64,000 nt of DNA from Glutamicibacter sp. PS (GCA_031317595.1 JANCMB010000001.1:2607610-2671609), one strand, 5' to 3'; numbered from the stretch's first letter, positions 53,747-63,244 are shown. The notes: generated by a model from the sequence alone, not told the origin. Numbers and translations: made by a program.

Positions 53747-54790
53747 ATGACCACTCTTGAGCCGGATCCTACATGGTCCGATACCCGCGGCCGCGCCCTG
53801 CATGACCTGCGCATTTCGATCACCGATCGCTGCAATTTCCGTTGCGTGTATTGCATGCCCAAGGAGATTTTCGGTCAGGATTTCGTCTTCCGCGACCGCT
53901 CGGAGCTACTGAGTTTCGAGGAAATTGAACGCCTAGCGCGCATCGTCGTGGCCCGTGGCGTAACCAAGCTGCGCATCACCGGCGGCGAGCCGTTGCTGCG
54001 CCGCGGCGTCGAAGATCTGATCTCCCGACTCGCGGCATTGCGCACCCCCGAGGGAGAACCGGTGGATCTTGCCATGACCACCAACGGTTCGGCATTGGCC
54101 GTGAAAGCCGCCGCGCTGAAGGAAGCGGGACTGAACCGAGTCACGGTCTCTCTGGATTCACTGCGCGAGGAACGCTTCAAGGCCATCAACGACGTGAACT
54201 TCCCGGTGGCCCGGGTACTGAAGGCGATCGACGCGGCCGAGCGCGCCGGGCTGGGCCCGGTGAAAATCAACACTGTTCTCAAACGCGGGGTCAATGACGA
54301 CGAAATCCTCGAACTCGCCGAACATTTCCGCGGCACCGGACACATTCTGCGCTTCATCGAATTCATGGATGTCGGAGCCACCAACGGGTGGAAGCTCGAC
54401 GAGGTGGTCCCCTCCGCCGAGGTCGTGGAGCGCATTTCGGCGCGATACCCGCTCGAGCCGATGGCCGCCGCCCAAGCTGGTGAGACCGCCAAACGCTGGC
54501 GCTATGTGGATGGCGGCGGGGAAATCGGCGTCATCTCCTCGGTGACCGGGGCCTTCTGCGGAAGCTGCACCCGCGCCCGAGTTTCGGCCGAAGGCCAGTT
54601 ATATACCTGCCTGTTCGCCGCGGAAGGCACCGACCTGCGCGCAATGCTCCGCTCCGGCGCCGACGATGAATACATCGCCAGCGCACTGACTGCGGTCTGG
54701 TCAGCACGCGACGACAACTACTCGGAGATCCGTGCGGCACTGGCGCCCGGCAATCGTCGACGCATCGAAATGTCGTATATCGGCGGCTAG
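53747..54790 (+). CDS. moaA: GTP 3',8-cyclase (radical SAM)
   Basis: This 347-aa first-step enzyme of molybdopterin synthesis uses S-adenosylmethionine to rearrange GTP. N-terminal radical-SAM cysteines are C29, C33 and C36 (RCNFRCVYC), and the second [4Fe-4S] cluster is held by [21 protein letters not shown]. The required terminal Gly-Gly (YIGG) is intact. GGAGGTG precedes ATG 53747. It is separated from the rest of the moa cluster by a minus-strand membrane protein gene, with which its stop codon overlaps by 4 bp. Confidence 0.94.
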   Translation: MTTLEPDPTWSDTRGRALHDLRISITDRCNFRCVYCMPKEIFGQDFVFRDRSELLSFEEIERLARIVVARGVTKLRITGGEPLLRRGVEDLISRLAALRTPEGEPVDLAMTTNGSALAVKAAALKEAGLNRVTVSLDSLREERFKAINDVNFPVARVLKAIDAAERAGLGPVKINTVLKRGVNDDEILELAEHFRGTGHILRFIEFMDVGATNGWKLDEVVPSAEVVERISARYPLEPMAAAQAGETAKRWRYVDGGGEIGVISSVTGAFCGSCTRARVSAEGQLYTCLFAAEGTDLRAMLRSGADDEYIASALTAVWSARDDNYSEIRAALAPGNRRRIEMSYIGG

Positions 54791-55623
54791 TTGCGCTCCC
54801 ACAGCGCCCCGCGCACCTCGTAGGAAGAATCGACGCAGCCACCGCCGGCCACAATATTGTTGGTTCCGATCTCCCACGCCGTGACGATCCCCATCCCAGC
54901 ACGGGATATTTCAACGATGCGGGCGGTATGGGTTCCCTGCGTCACCGATTCGACCGCGCAGCTACGCACCGAAGCCCATGCCTCACCATCGAGTGCCGTG
55001 TAGGCCAACGAGAGGGGCAACAATAAAGTGGCCGCGACGTAGAACATGACGCGCTCGATCCCACGTACTTTCCGCTCATCACTGGAGGGTCGAAGACCTT
55101 TGCGTACCCGGAAGATATTGCGCAGGATGAACAGATCGCTCGGCGCACTAAAGACGAGCGTCGCGGCGGCAATAGCCAGAGCCCAAGCCGGCCCGAATAG
55201 CACCAAACCCCACAAGAATCCAATTCCCGGGGCCACCAGATCGAGTAGCAGTGTCACCGACCGTGAATTCTGTTGTCGTATATCCCGATGCCCGAGAAAT
55301 CGGCGCACTGTGGAACGCACTAGTTTTGGCAAGCTTGAGCCGCTGATCAGGGCATAGAGTAATAAGAACGGCAACGGGTAACGCAAGATGTTATCGATGA
55401 CCGTATCGATCCAACCCATCGGCCCGAGCAAACGAATGACCTCGCCGGCAATGGCAGAACTCTGCGTGACATAGAAGATCTTTAGAAAAGGAAAGCTGAT
55501 CACCAACGCGAGGGCGATCATCTGAACCGGCATTTTGCGTGACTTTGTTGGATCCACGCCGAGTTCCTCGGCCAATCCATCGATGTCGGCGTCGTCCGGT
55601 TCCTGCTCATCTGCTTCACGCAC
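54787..55623 (-). CDS. Hypothetical multi-pass membrane protein
   Basis: This 278-aa protein has a polar acidic N-terminus ([22 protein letters not shown]) and about six hydrophobic segments, including [69 protein letters not shown] and [20 protein letters not shown]. It ends in a ~60-residue C-terminal domain. No family is recognised. GTG 55623 is chosen over ATG 55665 because GGGAGGT lies 6 nt upstream. It sits inside the Moco cluster but nothing in its sequence links it to molybdenum; neither a molybdate transporter nor a channel motif is seen. Confidence 0.65.
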   Translation of the reverse strand: MREADEQEPDDADIDGLAEELGVDPTKSRKMPVQMIALALVISFPFLKIFYVTQSSAIAGEVIRLLGPMGWIDTVIDNILRYPLPFLLLYALISGSSLPKLVRSTVRRFLGHRDIRQQNSRSVTLLLDLVAPGIGFLWGLVLFGPAWALAIAAATLVFSAPSDLFILRNIFRVRKGLRPSSDERKVRGIERVMFYVAATLLLPLSLAYTALDGEAWASVRSCAVESVTQGTHTARIVEISRAGMGIVTAWEIGTNNIVAGGGCVDSSYEVRGALWERN

Positions 55624-55824
55624 GATGACCTCCCTCGGGTTAACGGTAATCCCTTTCTGAGGCATCGTAACCGAGCGACGATCGAGACATCCCGTAGCAT
55701 CCCGAACGACGTACTCGTTATTTCACCAGCCGACCCGAAGCTATCCCCAAGGCATGGCTCAGCTTGCCCATAGACTCCACTTGTAGAGTGGTAATTACCT
55801 CATGAAGGTGCGAGTGATGATCTG

Positions 55825-55862
55825 AAACGGTCCCACTGTCCGATGGACAGTGGGACCGTTTT
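55825..55862 (-). terminator. Terminator of the moeB-moaE operon
   Basis: Arms 55825-55841 and 55845-55861 are perfectly complementary over 17 bp with a 3-nt loop, flanked by A/T runs on both sides (AAACGG..CCGTTTT). It lies 36 nt beyond the moaE stop on the minus strand. Confidence 0.85.
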
Positions 55863-55897
55863 GGTTAACCCGTCAGCGCCTTAGCGGCGCCCTCTGA

Positions 55898-56311
55898 CTA
55901 GAGCCCCACCCATTCACTCGTTCCGGTTTCAAAGTGCTGCCGCTTCCAGATCGGCACCTCGAACTTAATCCGCTCCACCAATTGCTCGAGCGCGGCAAAG
56001 GCCTCACCACGGTGTGCGGCGGCGCTGGCCGCCACCAACGCAGCATCACCGATAGCCAGCTCACCCACCCGGTGCACGGCCGCCAAACGCACGCCGCTAC
56101 GCTCAACTTCCTCGGCGACGATCTGCTTCAGGAAGGCTGTGGCTTGCGGGTGACTAGAGTAGTCCAACCCACGCACCGACTCTCCACCGTCGTGATTGCG
56201 CACAATCCCGTGGAACATCACCACGGCGCCAGCGTCTGGCCCGTCAACGGCGGCTCGCACGGCCACCTCATCGATCGACTGGTCGGCAATCAGCGCGTAG
56301 TGCTCACTCAT
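55898..56311 (-). CDS. moaE: Molybdopterin synthase catalytic subunit
   Basis: This 137-aa large subunit of molybdopterin synthase combines with thiocarboxylated MoaD to sulfurate precursor Z. The catalytic lysines lie in VERIKFEVPIWKRQHF; HGIVRNHDGGESVRGLDYSSH and AVHRVGELAIGDAALVAASAAAHR are the other conserved blocks. It overlaps moeB by ATGA (56308-56311) and ends the operon before a strong terminator. Confidence 0.94.
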   Translation of the reverse strand: MSEHYALIADQSIDEVAVRAAVDGPDAGAVVMFHGIVRNHDGGESVRGLDYSSHPQATAFLKQIVAEEVERSGVRLAAVHRVGELAIGDAALVAASAAAHRGEAFAALEQLVERIKFEVPIWKRQHFETGTSEWVGL

Positions 56312-57516
56312 AGATTCAGATTCTCCTGGTCTCGTGCGTCCACCAGCGGGCCGCTTTCAATATATTCTGGGGCCTGCTCTTCGAAGGCAAAGATGCCGCC
56401 GATAACGTACCGAGCCCGTAGGCCCCGCCCGGCCACAAGCTGTGCCGCGCGTATGGAGCGTGGCTGCCGGGCACAGTAGATGGTGACCTCGCCGGCCACC
56501 TCAAGCTCGGGAAGCGCACGGTCCTGATCGATCGCCTCTTGCAGATCATCGAGCTCGAGAGCGTGCGCTCCGCGGATCCGATGCTCGAGGCGCTCGGCCG
56601 GGGTGCGCACATCCAACAGCCACGGCGTATGCCCCGCACGCAACTGTGCGGCCAACTCGGCAGCCGGCAGCCCCTCCGGTTCGGGGTCGGAGCCACGGCA
56701 GAACAGTTCATAGTCAATCAGCTCGGTGACTTGTTGCCCGCCCGGGTCCTTGGCGTATGGGATCTCCCGGGTCCGCGCGGCCAGCGCATCGTAGACCAGA
56801 ACCCGACCGAGCAATAGGTCGCCTAATCCGGTGATCACCTTCAGCGCCTCGGTGGCGAGCAGACTTCCCACCGTACCGCATAGCCCCGGGAGCACACCTC
56901 CGGCAGCACAACTGGGTACCTCGCCGGGATTGGGCGGGTCGGGGAACAGGTCGCGGTATCCCGGCCCGTAGGCGTGCCAGGCCAATCCGACTTGACCGTG
57001 GGTGGCCAAAATTGCGCCCCAGACCAAGGGGATATTGCTCAGCTGAGCCGCATCATTGGCCAGATATCGCGTTGGAAAGTTATCGCTTCCGTCGATCACC
57101 AGGTCGTAGTCGGCAAAGATCTCCAGCGCATTCGTGGAATCCAGCCGCACCCGGTGTTCGATAATTTTGACCCCCGGGTCCAAGGCCGTGGCGGCCTGGG
57201 CGAGGGATTCGGTTTTGGCCACGCCGAGGTTCGCGGTGGTGTGGGCGACCTGGCGGTGGAGGTTGGATAGCTCCACCACATCGTCATCGACCAGTCCGAT
57301 GGCGCCCACCCCGGACCCAACCAGGTAGGGGACGCTGGCGCTGCCCAGTCCCCCGGCACCGATCACTAATACTTTCGCGTTAGCCAGTCGCCGCTGGGCG
57401 ACCTCGTCGAATCCCGGCAATAGCAGTTGGCGTTGGGCTCGCGCCCGACGGTCATCGTCCAGTTGCGCTGCCGGGTGGACGGCGGGCGGCGGCACGCCGT
57501 GCTCACGTTGCTTCAT
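56308..57516 (-). CDS. moeB: MoaD adenylyltransferase/sulfurtransferase (MoeB-rhodanese fusion)
   Basis: This 402-aa ThiF/MoeB-type E1-like enzyme has an ATP-binding Rossmann region (VLVIGAGGLGSASVPYLVGSGVGAIGLVDDDVVELSNLHRQ). A crossover loop PSCAAGGVLPGLCGTVGS follows, then a C-terminal rhodanese domain whose sulfur-carrying cysteine appears as IYCARQPRS. It adenylates and then sulfurates the MoaD C-terminus. This MoeZ/MoeBR layout is usual in actinobacteria and allows the same enzyme to serve other ubiquitin-like sulfur carriers. It is upstream of moaE and overlaps it. Confidence 0.9.
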   Translation of the reverse strand: MKQREHGVPPPAVHPAAQLDDDRRARAQRQLLLPGFDEVAQRRLANAKVLVIGAGGLGSASVPYLVGSGVGAIGLVDDDVVELSNLHRQVAHTTANLGVAKTESLAQAATALDPGVKIIEHRVRLDSTNALEIFADYDLVIDGSDNFPTRYLANDAAQLSNIPLVWGAILATHGQVGLAWHAYGPGYRDLFPDPPNPGEVPSCAAGGVLPGLCGTVGSLLATEALKVITGLGDLLLGRVLVYDALAARTREIPYAKDPGGQQVTELIDYELFCRGSDPEPEGLPAAELAAQLRAGHTPWLLDVRTPAERLEHRIRGAHALELDDLQEAIDQDRALPELEVAGEVTIYCARQPRSIRAAQLVAGRGLRARYVIGGIFAFEEQAPEYIESGPLVDARDQENLNL

Positions 57517-57657
57517 AAGGCAAAATTCTACGCAGTTCTGGCCCCGGAGTGATTCGCATTACAGCACGTGGCTCCCCACCGTAATGTCTTCGTTCGGGCC
57601 TAAGCTCCCCGTGCCACACCCAAGGTCCAGATACCCGGCAAACACCGGCATCAAGGG

Positions 57658-58482
57658 CTAGTAAATACGATCCGTGTGAGTGTAGAGGTTGACGCTACTG
57701 CCGCGCGAAAAGGCCGCCAAAGTCATCTGCGATTCCTCGGCGAGCGCAACAGCCAGCGACGAGGGCGCACTGACGGCGGTCAGTACCGGAATGCCGGCCA
57801 TCGCGGCCTTTTGAACCAGCTCGAAGGAGGCGCGGCCAGAGACCTGCAGGACGCAATCACGTAGCGGAAGTTTGCCGGAGCGCAGAGCCGCGCCGATGAC
57901 CTTATCCACCGCGTTATGTCGTCCGACGTCCTCACGGAGGATCAGCAGACGCCCATTGAGATCGAAAAGTCCCGCGGCGTGAACGCCGCCGGTGGAGGAG
58001 AACAGTTTCTGGGCATCGCGCAGGGTGTCGGGCATACCCAGCAATACGCCCAGTTCTACCCGTCCCGACTCGAGGTCGAGTTCGTGCGGTGACTTCTTAC
58101 GCACCTCATCGATGGAATTCGTGCCGCAGATACCGCAGGCCGAACTGGTCACCACATTGCGAGCCGCACTCAGATCCGGAACTTCGGCCCCAAAACCCAA
58201 CTGCACCTGGATGACGTTATATGTCTGATTTCCCTGCTCATCGGTACCCGCGCAGTAGCGCATGGAGACCAGATGTTCCGGCGAGCGCACGATCCCCTCG
58301 GCGACGAGAAACCCGGCCACCAAGTCAAAATCGTCCCCGGGGGTACGCATTGATGTGGTGAACGCGGTCGAACCAAAGCGGATTTCTAGGGGCTCTTCGC
58401 CCGCGAGGCGTTCATCCCGGGGTCGGCGTACCCCGTCGGCGGTGGCGCGGATAATCCGCTGCCGCACTATCTTGCGTCCCAT
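57658..58482 (-). CDS. fdhD: FdhD sulfurtransferase for molybdoenzyme activation
   Basis: This 274-aa protein has the conserved swivelling cysteine loop SSACGICGTNSID and the C-terminal VLQVSGRASFELVQKAAMAGIPVLTAVSAPSSLAV. FdhD passes sulfur from IscS to the molybdenum of bis-MGD enzymes, classically formate dehydrogenase. No formate dehydrogenase gene is present in the window, so it may serve one elsewhere, or the nitrate reductase. AAAGGAG precedes ATG 58482; the longer frame to 58620 is unsupported. It is divergent from moaD. Confidence 0.93.
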   Translation of the reverse strand: MGRKIVRQRIIRATADGVRRPRDERLAGEEPLEIRFGSTAFTTSMRTPGDDFDLVAGFLVAEGIVRSPEHLVSMRYCAGTDEQGNQTYNVIQVQLGFGAEVPDLSAARNVVTSSACGICGTNSIDEVRKKSPHELDLESGRVELGVLLGMPDTLRDAQKLFSSTGGVHAAGLFDLNGRLLILREDVGRHNAVDKVIGAALRSGKLPLRDCVLQVSGRASFELVQKAAMAGIPVLTAVSAPSSLAVALAEESQMTLAAFSRGSSVNLYTHTDRIY

Positions 58483-58775
58483 ACAACTCCTTTGGCGGTC
58501 TGCGACGTGCTCGCTCGCATTCACCGAAAGTCTACGCATATCCGGGCACGGATCAATCGCAGGATAGACTGCGAGGCCACCGCTGCACCTGACGTGCTTT
58601 GGGCGCCTGCAGGACGGCAAGTAACCAACGCCAAGCTCGCGCCGGCATCAGCATTCATCCGTGCAGGCCTAGCGCCAGAACGCGGCGGCGCCCACCCCGC
58701 GCACGGCCTGTCAACGACCGAAACCTCCCGCAACCCGACTCACGGGCACTGTGGCGTGGGCGATAGTATGGCGGC
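58483..58775. promoter_or_regulatory. fdhD-moaD divergent intergenic region
   Basis: 293 bp without ORFs. Its right end carries the leaderless moaD promoter (TAGTAT at 58764-58769). There is too little room for a Moco riboswitch ahead of moaD, and I see no such structure ahead of fdhD. Confidence 0.45.
58764..58769 (+). promoter_or_regulatory. Leaderless -10 of the moaD-moeA-moaC-mog operon
   Basis: TAGTAT, one base from TATAAT-like TAnnnT consensus, ends 6 nt before ATG 58776. No Shine-Dalgarno lies in that gap. Confidence 0.6.
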
Positions 58776-59036
58776 ATGACCGAGATCCAAATTCGCTACT
58801 TCGCCGCGGCTGCCGAGGCCGCAGGGGTGGAGGAGGAGCGCTGGCCCGCCACGAACACTCTGGCCGAGCTGCGCACCGCGCTCTCCGCAAAATACGGTGC
58901 GGCGATGACCAAGGTGTTACGTAGCGGCAGTTTCCTCGTCAACGGGACGGTACGCCGCGACGACGGTGCGCTCGAAGCCGCCGACGGCAGCGCGGCCATC
59001 ACCGTAGACGTACTACCGCCCTTCGCCGGCGGATAG
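58776..59036 (+). CDS. moaD: Molybdopterin synthase sulfur-carrier subunit
   Basis: This 86-aa ubiquitin-fold protein ends in the essential Gly-Gly (LPPFAGG), which MoeB adenylates and thiocarboxylates. N-terminal IQIRYFAAAAEAAGVEEERW and internal FLVNGTV are typical. It delivers sulfur to MoaE. It is the first gene of moaD-moeA-moaC-mog and apparently leaderless; moeA follows after 7 nt. Confidence 0.93.
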   Translation: MTEIQIRYFAAAAEAAGVEEERWPATNTLAELRTALSAKYGAAMTKVLRSGSFLVNGTVRRDDGALEAADGSAAITVDVLPPFAGG

Positions 59037-59043
59037 CACCAAC

Positions 59044-60306
59044 ATGGTTTGCACCCTCGAAAACCACCGTGCCGAAGTGCGTCAGCTTCTCGCCGCGGCA
59101 TTCGACTCGATCGATACCGGGCCCACGCAGCTACTGCCGCTGTCCAGCGAGTCGCTACCGGGCCGTGCCCTGGCCCGAGCGATGCATGCCCGCCTGCCCA
59201 TCCCGTCCTTTACGAATTCGCAGATGGATGGCTTTGCGGTCTGCGCCGCGGACCTTGCCGAGGCCAGTACGAGTCACCGGGTCACCCTGCCACTGGGTTT
59301 TACCGCGGCGGCCGGCGGCGCCCAGGTAATTCACCAGCCAGGGACGGCCACCCCGGTCATGACCGGTGCCGAGATCCCCGCGGGAGCCGACAGCGTGGTA
59401 CCCGTCGAAGATACCGATCCTGGGGTGTTCACCGATCTGGTTCGCCCGGGTGAGGGAACGCCAAGCGGCAGTGTCAGTTTCAGTTCGCCAAGTTCCGCTG
59501 GGCGCTTCATTCGCCCGATCGGCGACCAGCTACCGGGCGGAACCCTGTTGGCCGAAGCCGGCACGCGGCTGACCCCAGCCCTTATCGGTGCCCTCGCCGC
59601 GAGCGGCATCCATGAAGTTCCGGTGCGGCGCGCGCCACGGATCCTGTTGTGCACTACCGGTGATGAATTGGCAGCGCCCGGTGAGCACCTGCACTCCGGG
59701 CGCATTCCCGACGCGAACTCACCGATGTTGGCGGCCTTGTTGCGCGGTTACGGAGCACAGGTCAGTACCGCGCGGCTACCGGATGACCCGCAGGGATTTA
59801 CCGCGCACCTACATAAGCATGCCGGACGGGTCGATCTGGTGCTGACCATTGGCGGCATTAGTGCCGGCGCCTTCGAAGTGGTGCGGCAAGGTCTCGAACC
59901 ATTGGGCGGCACCTTCCATCACGTGGCCCTGCAACCCGGAGGCCCGCAAGGTTTCGCGGAGCTCAACTCCTCGCGGGGTCCCACCTTGCCGGTACTCTGC
60001 TTCCCGGGTAATCCGGTCAGTGCGTACCTCTCGGCCGAATTGTTCCTCGCTCCCCTGCTACGATCGCTCGCCGGTCTGCCCGAACCGGTCAGCCGTAGCG
60101 CCGTGCTCGCCAGCGAGGTTCATTCGCCCGAACATAAGCATCAGGTTCGCCGAGCCGTCTTCGAACATGGTCGGGCGCGCGTGCTCGACCCCGGCTCGCA
60201 CCTCATTCACGACCTGGCCAATGCGGACGCATTGGTCCATATCCCTGTCGGAGTTTCACATCTGCCGGCCGGATCACGCATCGACACCTGGAGTTTAAAT
60301 GTCTGA
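59044..60306 (+). CDS. moeA: Molybdopterin molybdotransferase MoeA (copy 2)
   Basis: This 420-aa second MoeA paralogue has blocks [64 protein letters not shown] and [20 protein letters not shown]. The conserved TTGG of the nucleotide site reads TIGG here. It differs from copy 1 at 41438 in sequence and context, since it is co-transcribed with moaD, moaC and mog. The two may divide work between the general cofactor pool and xanthine dehydrogenase. Its stop overlaps moaC by 8 bp. Confidence 0.88.
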   Translation: MVCTLENHRAEVRQLLAAAFDSIDTGPTQLLPLSSESLPGRALARAMHARLPIPSFTNSQMDGFAVCAADLAEASTSHRVTLPLGFTAAAGGAQVIHQPGTATPVMTGAEIPAGADSVVPVEDTDPGVFTDLVRPGEGTPSGSVSFSSPSSAGRFIRPIGDQLPGGTLLAEAGTRLTPALIGALAASGIHEVPVRRAPRILLCTTGDELAAPGEHLHSGRIPDANSPMLAALLRGYGAQVSTARLPDDPQGFTAHLHKHAGRVDLVLTIGGISAGAFEVVRQGLEPLGGTFHHVALQPGGPQGFAELNSSRGPTLPVLCFPGNPVSAYLSAELFLAPLLRSLAGLPEPVSRSAVLASEVHSPEHKHQVRRAVFEHGRARVLDPGSHLIHDLANADALVHIPVGVSHLPAGSRIDTWSLNV

Positions 60307-60787
60307 GCCTTCAAACCTCACCCACCTGCGCGCCGATGGCAGCGCCCATATGGTCGATGTCAGCGATAAGGCCGTTACCAAACGAGTCGCAACCGCTCAG
60401 GCGCTCTTCGTCACCCGCCCCGATGTGATTGAACAGCTGATGACCGGCAACCTGCCCAAGGGCGAGGCGCTAGGCACGGCACGTGTGGCTGGAATTATGG
60501 CCGCCAAACGCACCTGGGAACTTGTCCCGCTGTGCCATCCGCTACCCATTTCCAAAGTTTCGGTGGACTTTGCCGCCGAGGGCGATACCGTGCGCGTGAC
60601 CGCGTCGGTGACCACCAAGGGAGTCACCGGGGTCGAAATGGAGGCGTTGACGGCCGCCAGCGTGGCCGCACTGACGCTTTACGATATGACCAAAGCCGTG
60701 GACAAGCACGCCAAGGTCACCGACGTTCAGGTATTGGCCAAGTCCGGGGGCAAAAGCGGAGATTGGGACCGTGGTGTCACCGGCTAG
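60299..60787 (+). CDS. moaC: Cyclic pyranopterin monophosphate synthase
   Basis: This 162-aa enzyme works with MoaA to form precursor Z (cPMP). Diagnostic motifs are [40 protein letters not shown] with the catalytic Lys/His residues, and [20 protein letters not shown] with [15 protein letters not shown] 60299 begins inside the moeA copy-2 gene, and mog begins inside the moaC end, so three genes overlap in series. Confidence 0.94.
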   Translation: MSEPSNLTHLRADGSAHMVDVSDKAVTKRVATAQALFVTRPDVIEQLMTGNLPKGEALGTARVAGIMAAKRTWELVPLCHPLPISKVSVDFAAEGDTVRVTASVTTKGVTGVEMEALTAASVAALTLYDMTKAVDKHAKVTDVQVLAKSGGKSGDWDRGVTG

Positions 60788-61286
60788 CAACCCCACCCGG
60801 CGGGCCACGGTGGTGGTGGCCTCCACGAGCGCCGCATCCAGCCTGAACCCGGATTTGACCGGTCCGGTGCTCGTCGACTGGCTGCGCGGGCGCGGGTTCG
60901 AACTCGACGCGGCTCAGGTGGTCGCCGATGGGGATCCGGTCGGCCAAGCCTTGCGGGCCGCGGTGGCGCGGCACGACGACGTGGTGATTACCACCGGAGG
61001 CACCGGTGTGTCACCGAGCGACGCCACACCAGAGCAGAGCCAAGGTTTACTAGACGTGGAACTGCCCGGCATCATTGAGGCTATTCGCCGACGCGGTGAA
61101 GCTCAGACGCCGCTTGCGGTGTTAACCCGGGGCGTGGCCGGCTTTGCCGGCAATACCTTGATCGTGAATCTTCCTGGTTCTCGCGGCGGAGTGCGCGATG
61201 GGATGGCCGTGCTTGAGCCATTGCTCGATCACCTGCTCGACCAGCGCCGTGGCGCCGGTTCCCACGGCCCGCGCGGCCAAGCTTAG
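60771..61286 (+). CDS. mog: Molybdopterin adenylyltransferase (MogA/MoaB family)
   Basis: This 171-aa protein is a single MoCF-binding domain with the diagnostic [26 protein letters not shown] and [18 protein letters not shown] segments. It adenylates molybdopterin to prepare it for molybdate insertion by MoeA. Both GTG 60771 and the next GTG are possible starts; both lie inside moaC. It ends 4 bp into the convergent GntR gene. Confidence 0.9.
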   Translation: MVSPASNPTRRATVVVASTSAASSLNPDLTGPVLVDWLRGRGFELDAAQVVADGDPVGQALRAAVARHDDVVITTGGTGVSPSDATPEQSQGLLDVELPGIIEAIRRRGEAQTPLAVLTRGVAGFAGNTLIVNLPGSRGGVRDGMAVLEPLLDHLLDQRRGAGSHGPRGQA

Positions 61287-61957
61287 GGCATCCAGCCCAT
61301 GCAGTAGTCGAGGTTCGCGATCACCGTACGGGCGGCAGCCTCGTCGTCGGCGGCCTCAATGGCTTCGACGAGCGCTTCGTGTCCTTCACGGAGGCACCCG
61401 TCAAAACCTTCGGCCAGTCGCTGGGACATCTTGGTACCGTGAAAGACATCCCCGAAGCTCTCGTAGAGTTCGTGGAGTAGCGGCACTCCCGAGGCGCGGG
61501 CCACCTCAAGATGGAACGCCCAATCCGCTTGCGACCACGCCGAAAAATCTTGACGCTGCCAGGCATCGCTACGCTGATCCAACAAGTCCCTGAGCCGTTC
61601 GGTGACATTTTGGTCACTGGCCCGGGCAGCCAGCCGCGCCGCCTGGGTATCGAGGGCGAAGCGCACCTGCAGCACGTCGTGGTCCGAATGTTCGCGGTAC
61701 ACCCGTTGTGCGGTGCCACAGATTTCACTCGTGGCACGCACGTAGGTACCATCACCCCGGCGCACCTCAAAGATCCCCGAATGCGCCAGAGCCTTGATGG
61801 CTTCACGTAATGTGCCACGTGAAACACCCAATTCAGCGATCAACTCCGGTTCGGCCGGGATCCGCTGTCCCACGGCCCACCGTCCATTGGCCACGTCTTG
61901 GCGTAGCTTGGTCATTACTTCGCCGGCCAGTGGCGGACGCATCGCCGACGTGCTCAT
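61283..61957 (-). CDS. FCD-domain GntR transcriptional regulator
   Basis: This 224-aa regulator has a GntR winged helix at about residues 10-75 (GEVMTKLRQDVANGRWAVGQRIPAEPELIAELGVSRGTLREAIKALAHSGIFEVRRGDGTYV) and an FCD domain behind it with WSQADWAFHLEVARASGVPLLHELYESF. It is encoded in the same operon as the upstream CynX-like transporter gene, overlapping it by ATGA (61954-61957), so local control of that transporter is likely. Its operator is probably the AAACGT-TAG-ACGTTT palindrome at 63230-63244. Confidence 0.88.
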   Translation of the reverse strand: MSTSAMRPPLAGEVMTKLRQDVANGRWAVGQRIPAEPELIAELGVSRGTLREAIKALAHSGIFEVRRGDGTYVRATSEICGTAQRVYREHSDHDVLQVRFALDTQAARLAARASDQNVTERLRDLLDQRSDAWQRQDFSAWSQADWAFHLEVARASGVPLLHELYESFGDVFHGTKMSQRLAEGFDGCLREGHEALVEAIEAADDEAAARTVIANLDYCMGWMP

Positions 61958-63225
61958 GATCGTGCCTCCGGCGCGATGCCATCGACCTCAATGAGCTGTC
62001 GGCGGTCGGCGTCGGTGCGCAACCCGCCGAGCTTGTAGCAGAACACTAGTTGAATAACAGCCAGCACCAGCACGATCACCAACCCAACCGTCCATGAGCC
62101 AAGAAGGCCCTGCAACAGGCCGAGTGCGAAGGGACCCACTGCGGCGATCAAGTACCCCACCGACTGCGCCACCGTGGACAGCGCCGTGGTTTCCGCCGCC
62201 GTCTCGCCGCTTCGGCTCAGCATGAGCATCACCAGTGGGAAGATACCAAAGCCCAAACCGATCAGCACCGCGGAAATCAGCGACAGACTCACCGGAAGCA
62301 GTAACAGGGTAAGGAAGCCAAGTACGGAGCAGCTTGCGGTCAACACAAAGGCAGGACGCAGCAGGTGTGGCTTGGCGGCCATCCACAACAAGATCATCAC
62401 TGCGGGGATGCTCACCCCTTGCACGATTCCCAACATGAGTCCGGCGGCCGCCGGATCCAGTCCGCGCGAGATCAGAATATGTGGCAACCAGCTAACGACG
62501 GTGTAGACGAGTAGCGATTGAACACCGAAGACGGCGGTGAACAGCAGTCCCTTGCCAGTGGCCAGCAGGGGCCACGGTGAAACGTGTGCCCCGGTGGCGG
62601 TTTTGCCGCGCCCGCCTGCGAAGGCCAGCGGGATAAAGGCCAACAATGCCAGGCTTGCGGGAATCGCCCAGAGCGCCAGGGCCGTAGTTGGCGAACCGAC
62701 CTGCACCGCAAGCGGAACACTGACGGCAGAGGCGAAGGTCGCACCGATGGACATAGTGGTGGTGTAGGCGGCGGTCATCGACGCCGAGCGGTGTCCATGG
62801 TGTTCGCGAATGAACGAAGGCATGGCCACGTTGCAGACCGCCAACCCACACATTCCGACCACCGTGCCACCGAGTAGTGCCCACGTAGAGTCGACGACAC
62901 GCAGGGCGAGCCCGGCGGTAAGAAGCACCAGGGACAGCGCGATGCCCAGTTCGAGTCCGGTACGGCGAATCAGTACGCTCGTCGCCGCTCCGGCGACGGC
63001 AAAGCAGAGCACCGGGATGGTCGGTAACAGTGAGGCGACGAAGGTCCCATAGCCCAGTAGTTCTTGAAGCTCGTGGAAAAGCGGTGAGGCCGAAGCGATG
63101 CCCATGCGGAGGTTCAACCCCACCAAGACCACCGCTACTACGGCCAACGTTCCGGTGATCCATGGTGCCGGGCGGGTTACCGAGGTCGCGGGCGTTGGGG
63201 GCGTAGGTGCAGAGTTAGTGGTCAC
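61954..63225 (-). CDS. CynX/NimT-family major facilitator transporter
   Basis: This 423-aa protein has 12 hydrophobic helices. N-terminal VVLVGLNLRMGIASASPLFHELQ is the CynX-family signature (usual form LNLRPAITSVGPLL); members include E. coli CynX (cyanate) and NimT (2-nitroimidazole). Substrate unknown. The presumed regulator is encoded immediately downstream. GTG 63225 has no separate Shine-Dalgarno; TAACGT lies 6 nt upstream, so it appears leaderless. It is next to, but convergent with, the Moco operon. Confidence 0.85.
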   Translation of the reverse strand: MTTNSAPTPPTPATSVTRPAPWITGTLAVVAVVLVGLNLRMGIASASPLFHELQELLGYGTFVASLLPTIPVLCFAVAGAATSVLIRRTGLELGIALSLVLLTAGLALRVVDSTWALLGGTVVGMCGLAVCNVAMPSFIREHHGHRSASMTAAYTTTMSIGATFASAVSVPLAVQVGSPTTALALWAIPASLALLAFIPLAFAGGRGKTATGAHVSPWPLLATGKGLLFTAVFGVQSLLVYTVVSWLPHILISRGLDPAAAGLMLGIVQGVSIPAVMILLWMAAKPHLLRPAFVLTASCSVLGFLTLLLLPVSLSLISAVLIGLGFGIFPLVMLMLSRSGETAAETTALSTVAQSVGYLIAAVGPFALGLLQGLLGSWTVGLVIVLVLAVIQLVFCYKLGGLRTDADRRQLIEVDGIAPEARS

Positions 63226-63229
63226 CCTT

Positions 63230-63244
63230 AAACGTTAGACGTTT
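63230..63244 (-). promoter_or_regulatory. Operator palindrome overlapping the -10 of the CynX-GntR operon
   Basis: AAACGT-N3-ACGTTT is a perfect 6-3-6 inverted repeat. On the minus strand its right half contains TAACGT (63237-63232), a TANNNT -10 that ends 6 nt before GTG 63225. A repressor bound here would block RNA polymerase directly. Confidence 0.6.

Noticed and set aside
58483-58775. Moco riboswitch upstream of moaD or fdhD
   Set aside because: moaD appears leaderless, and no conserved multi-stem structure with an adjacent terminator is visible on either strand.
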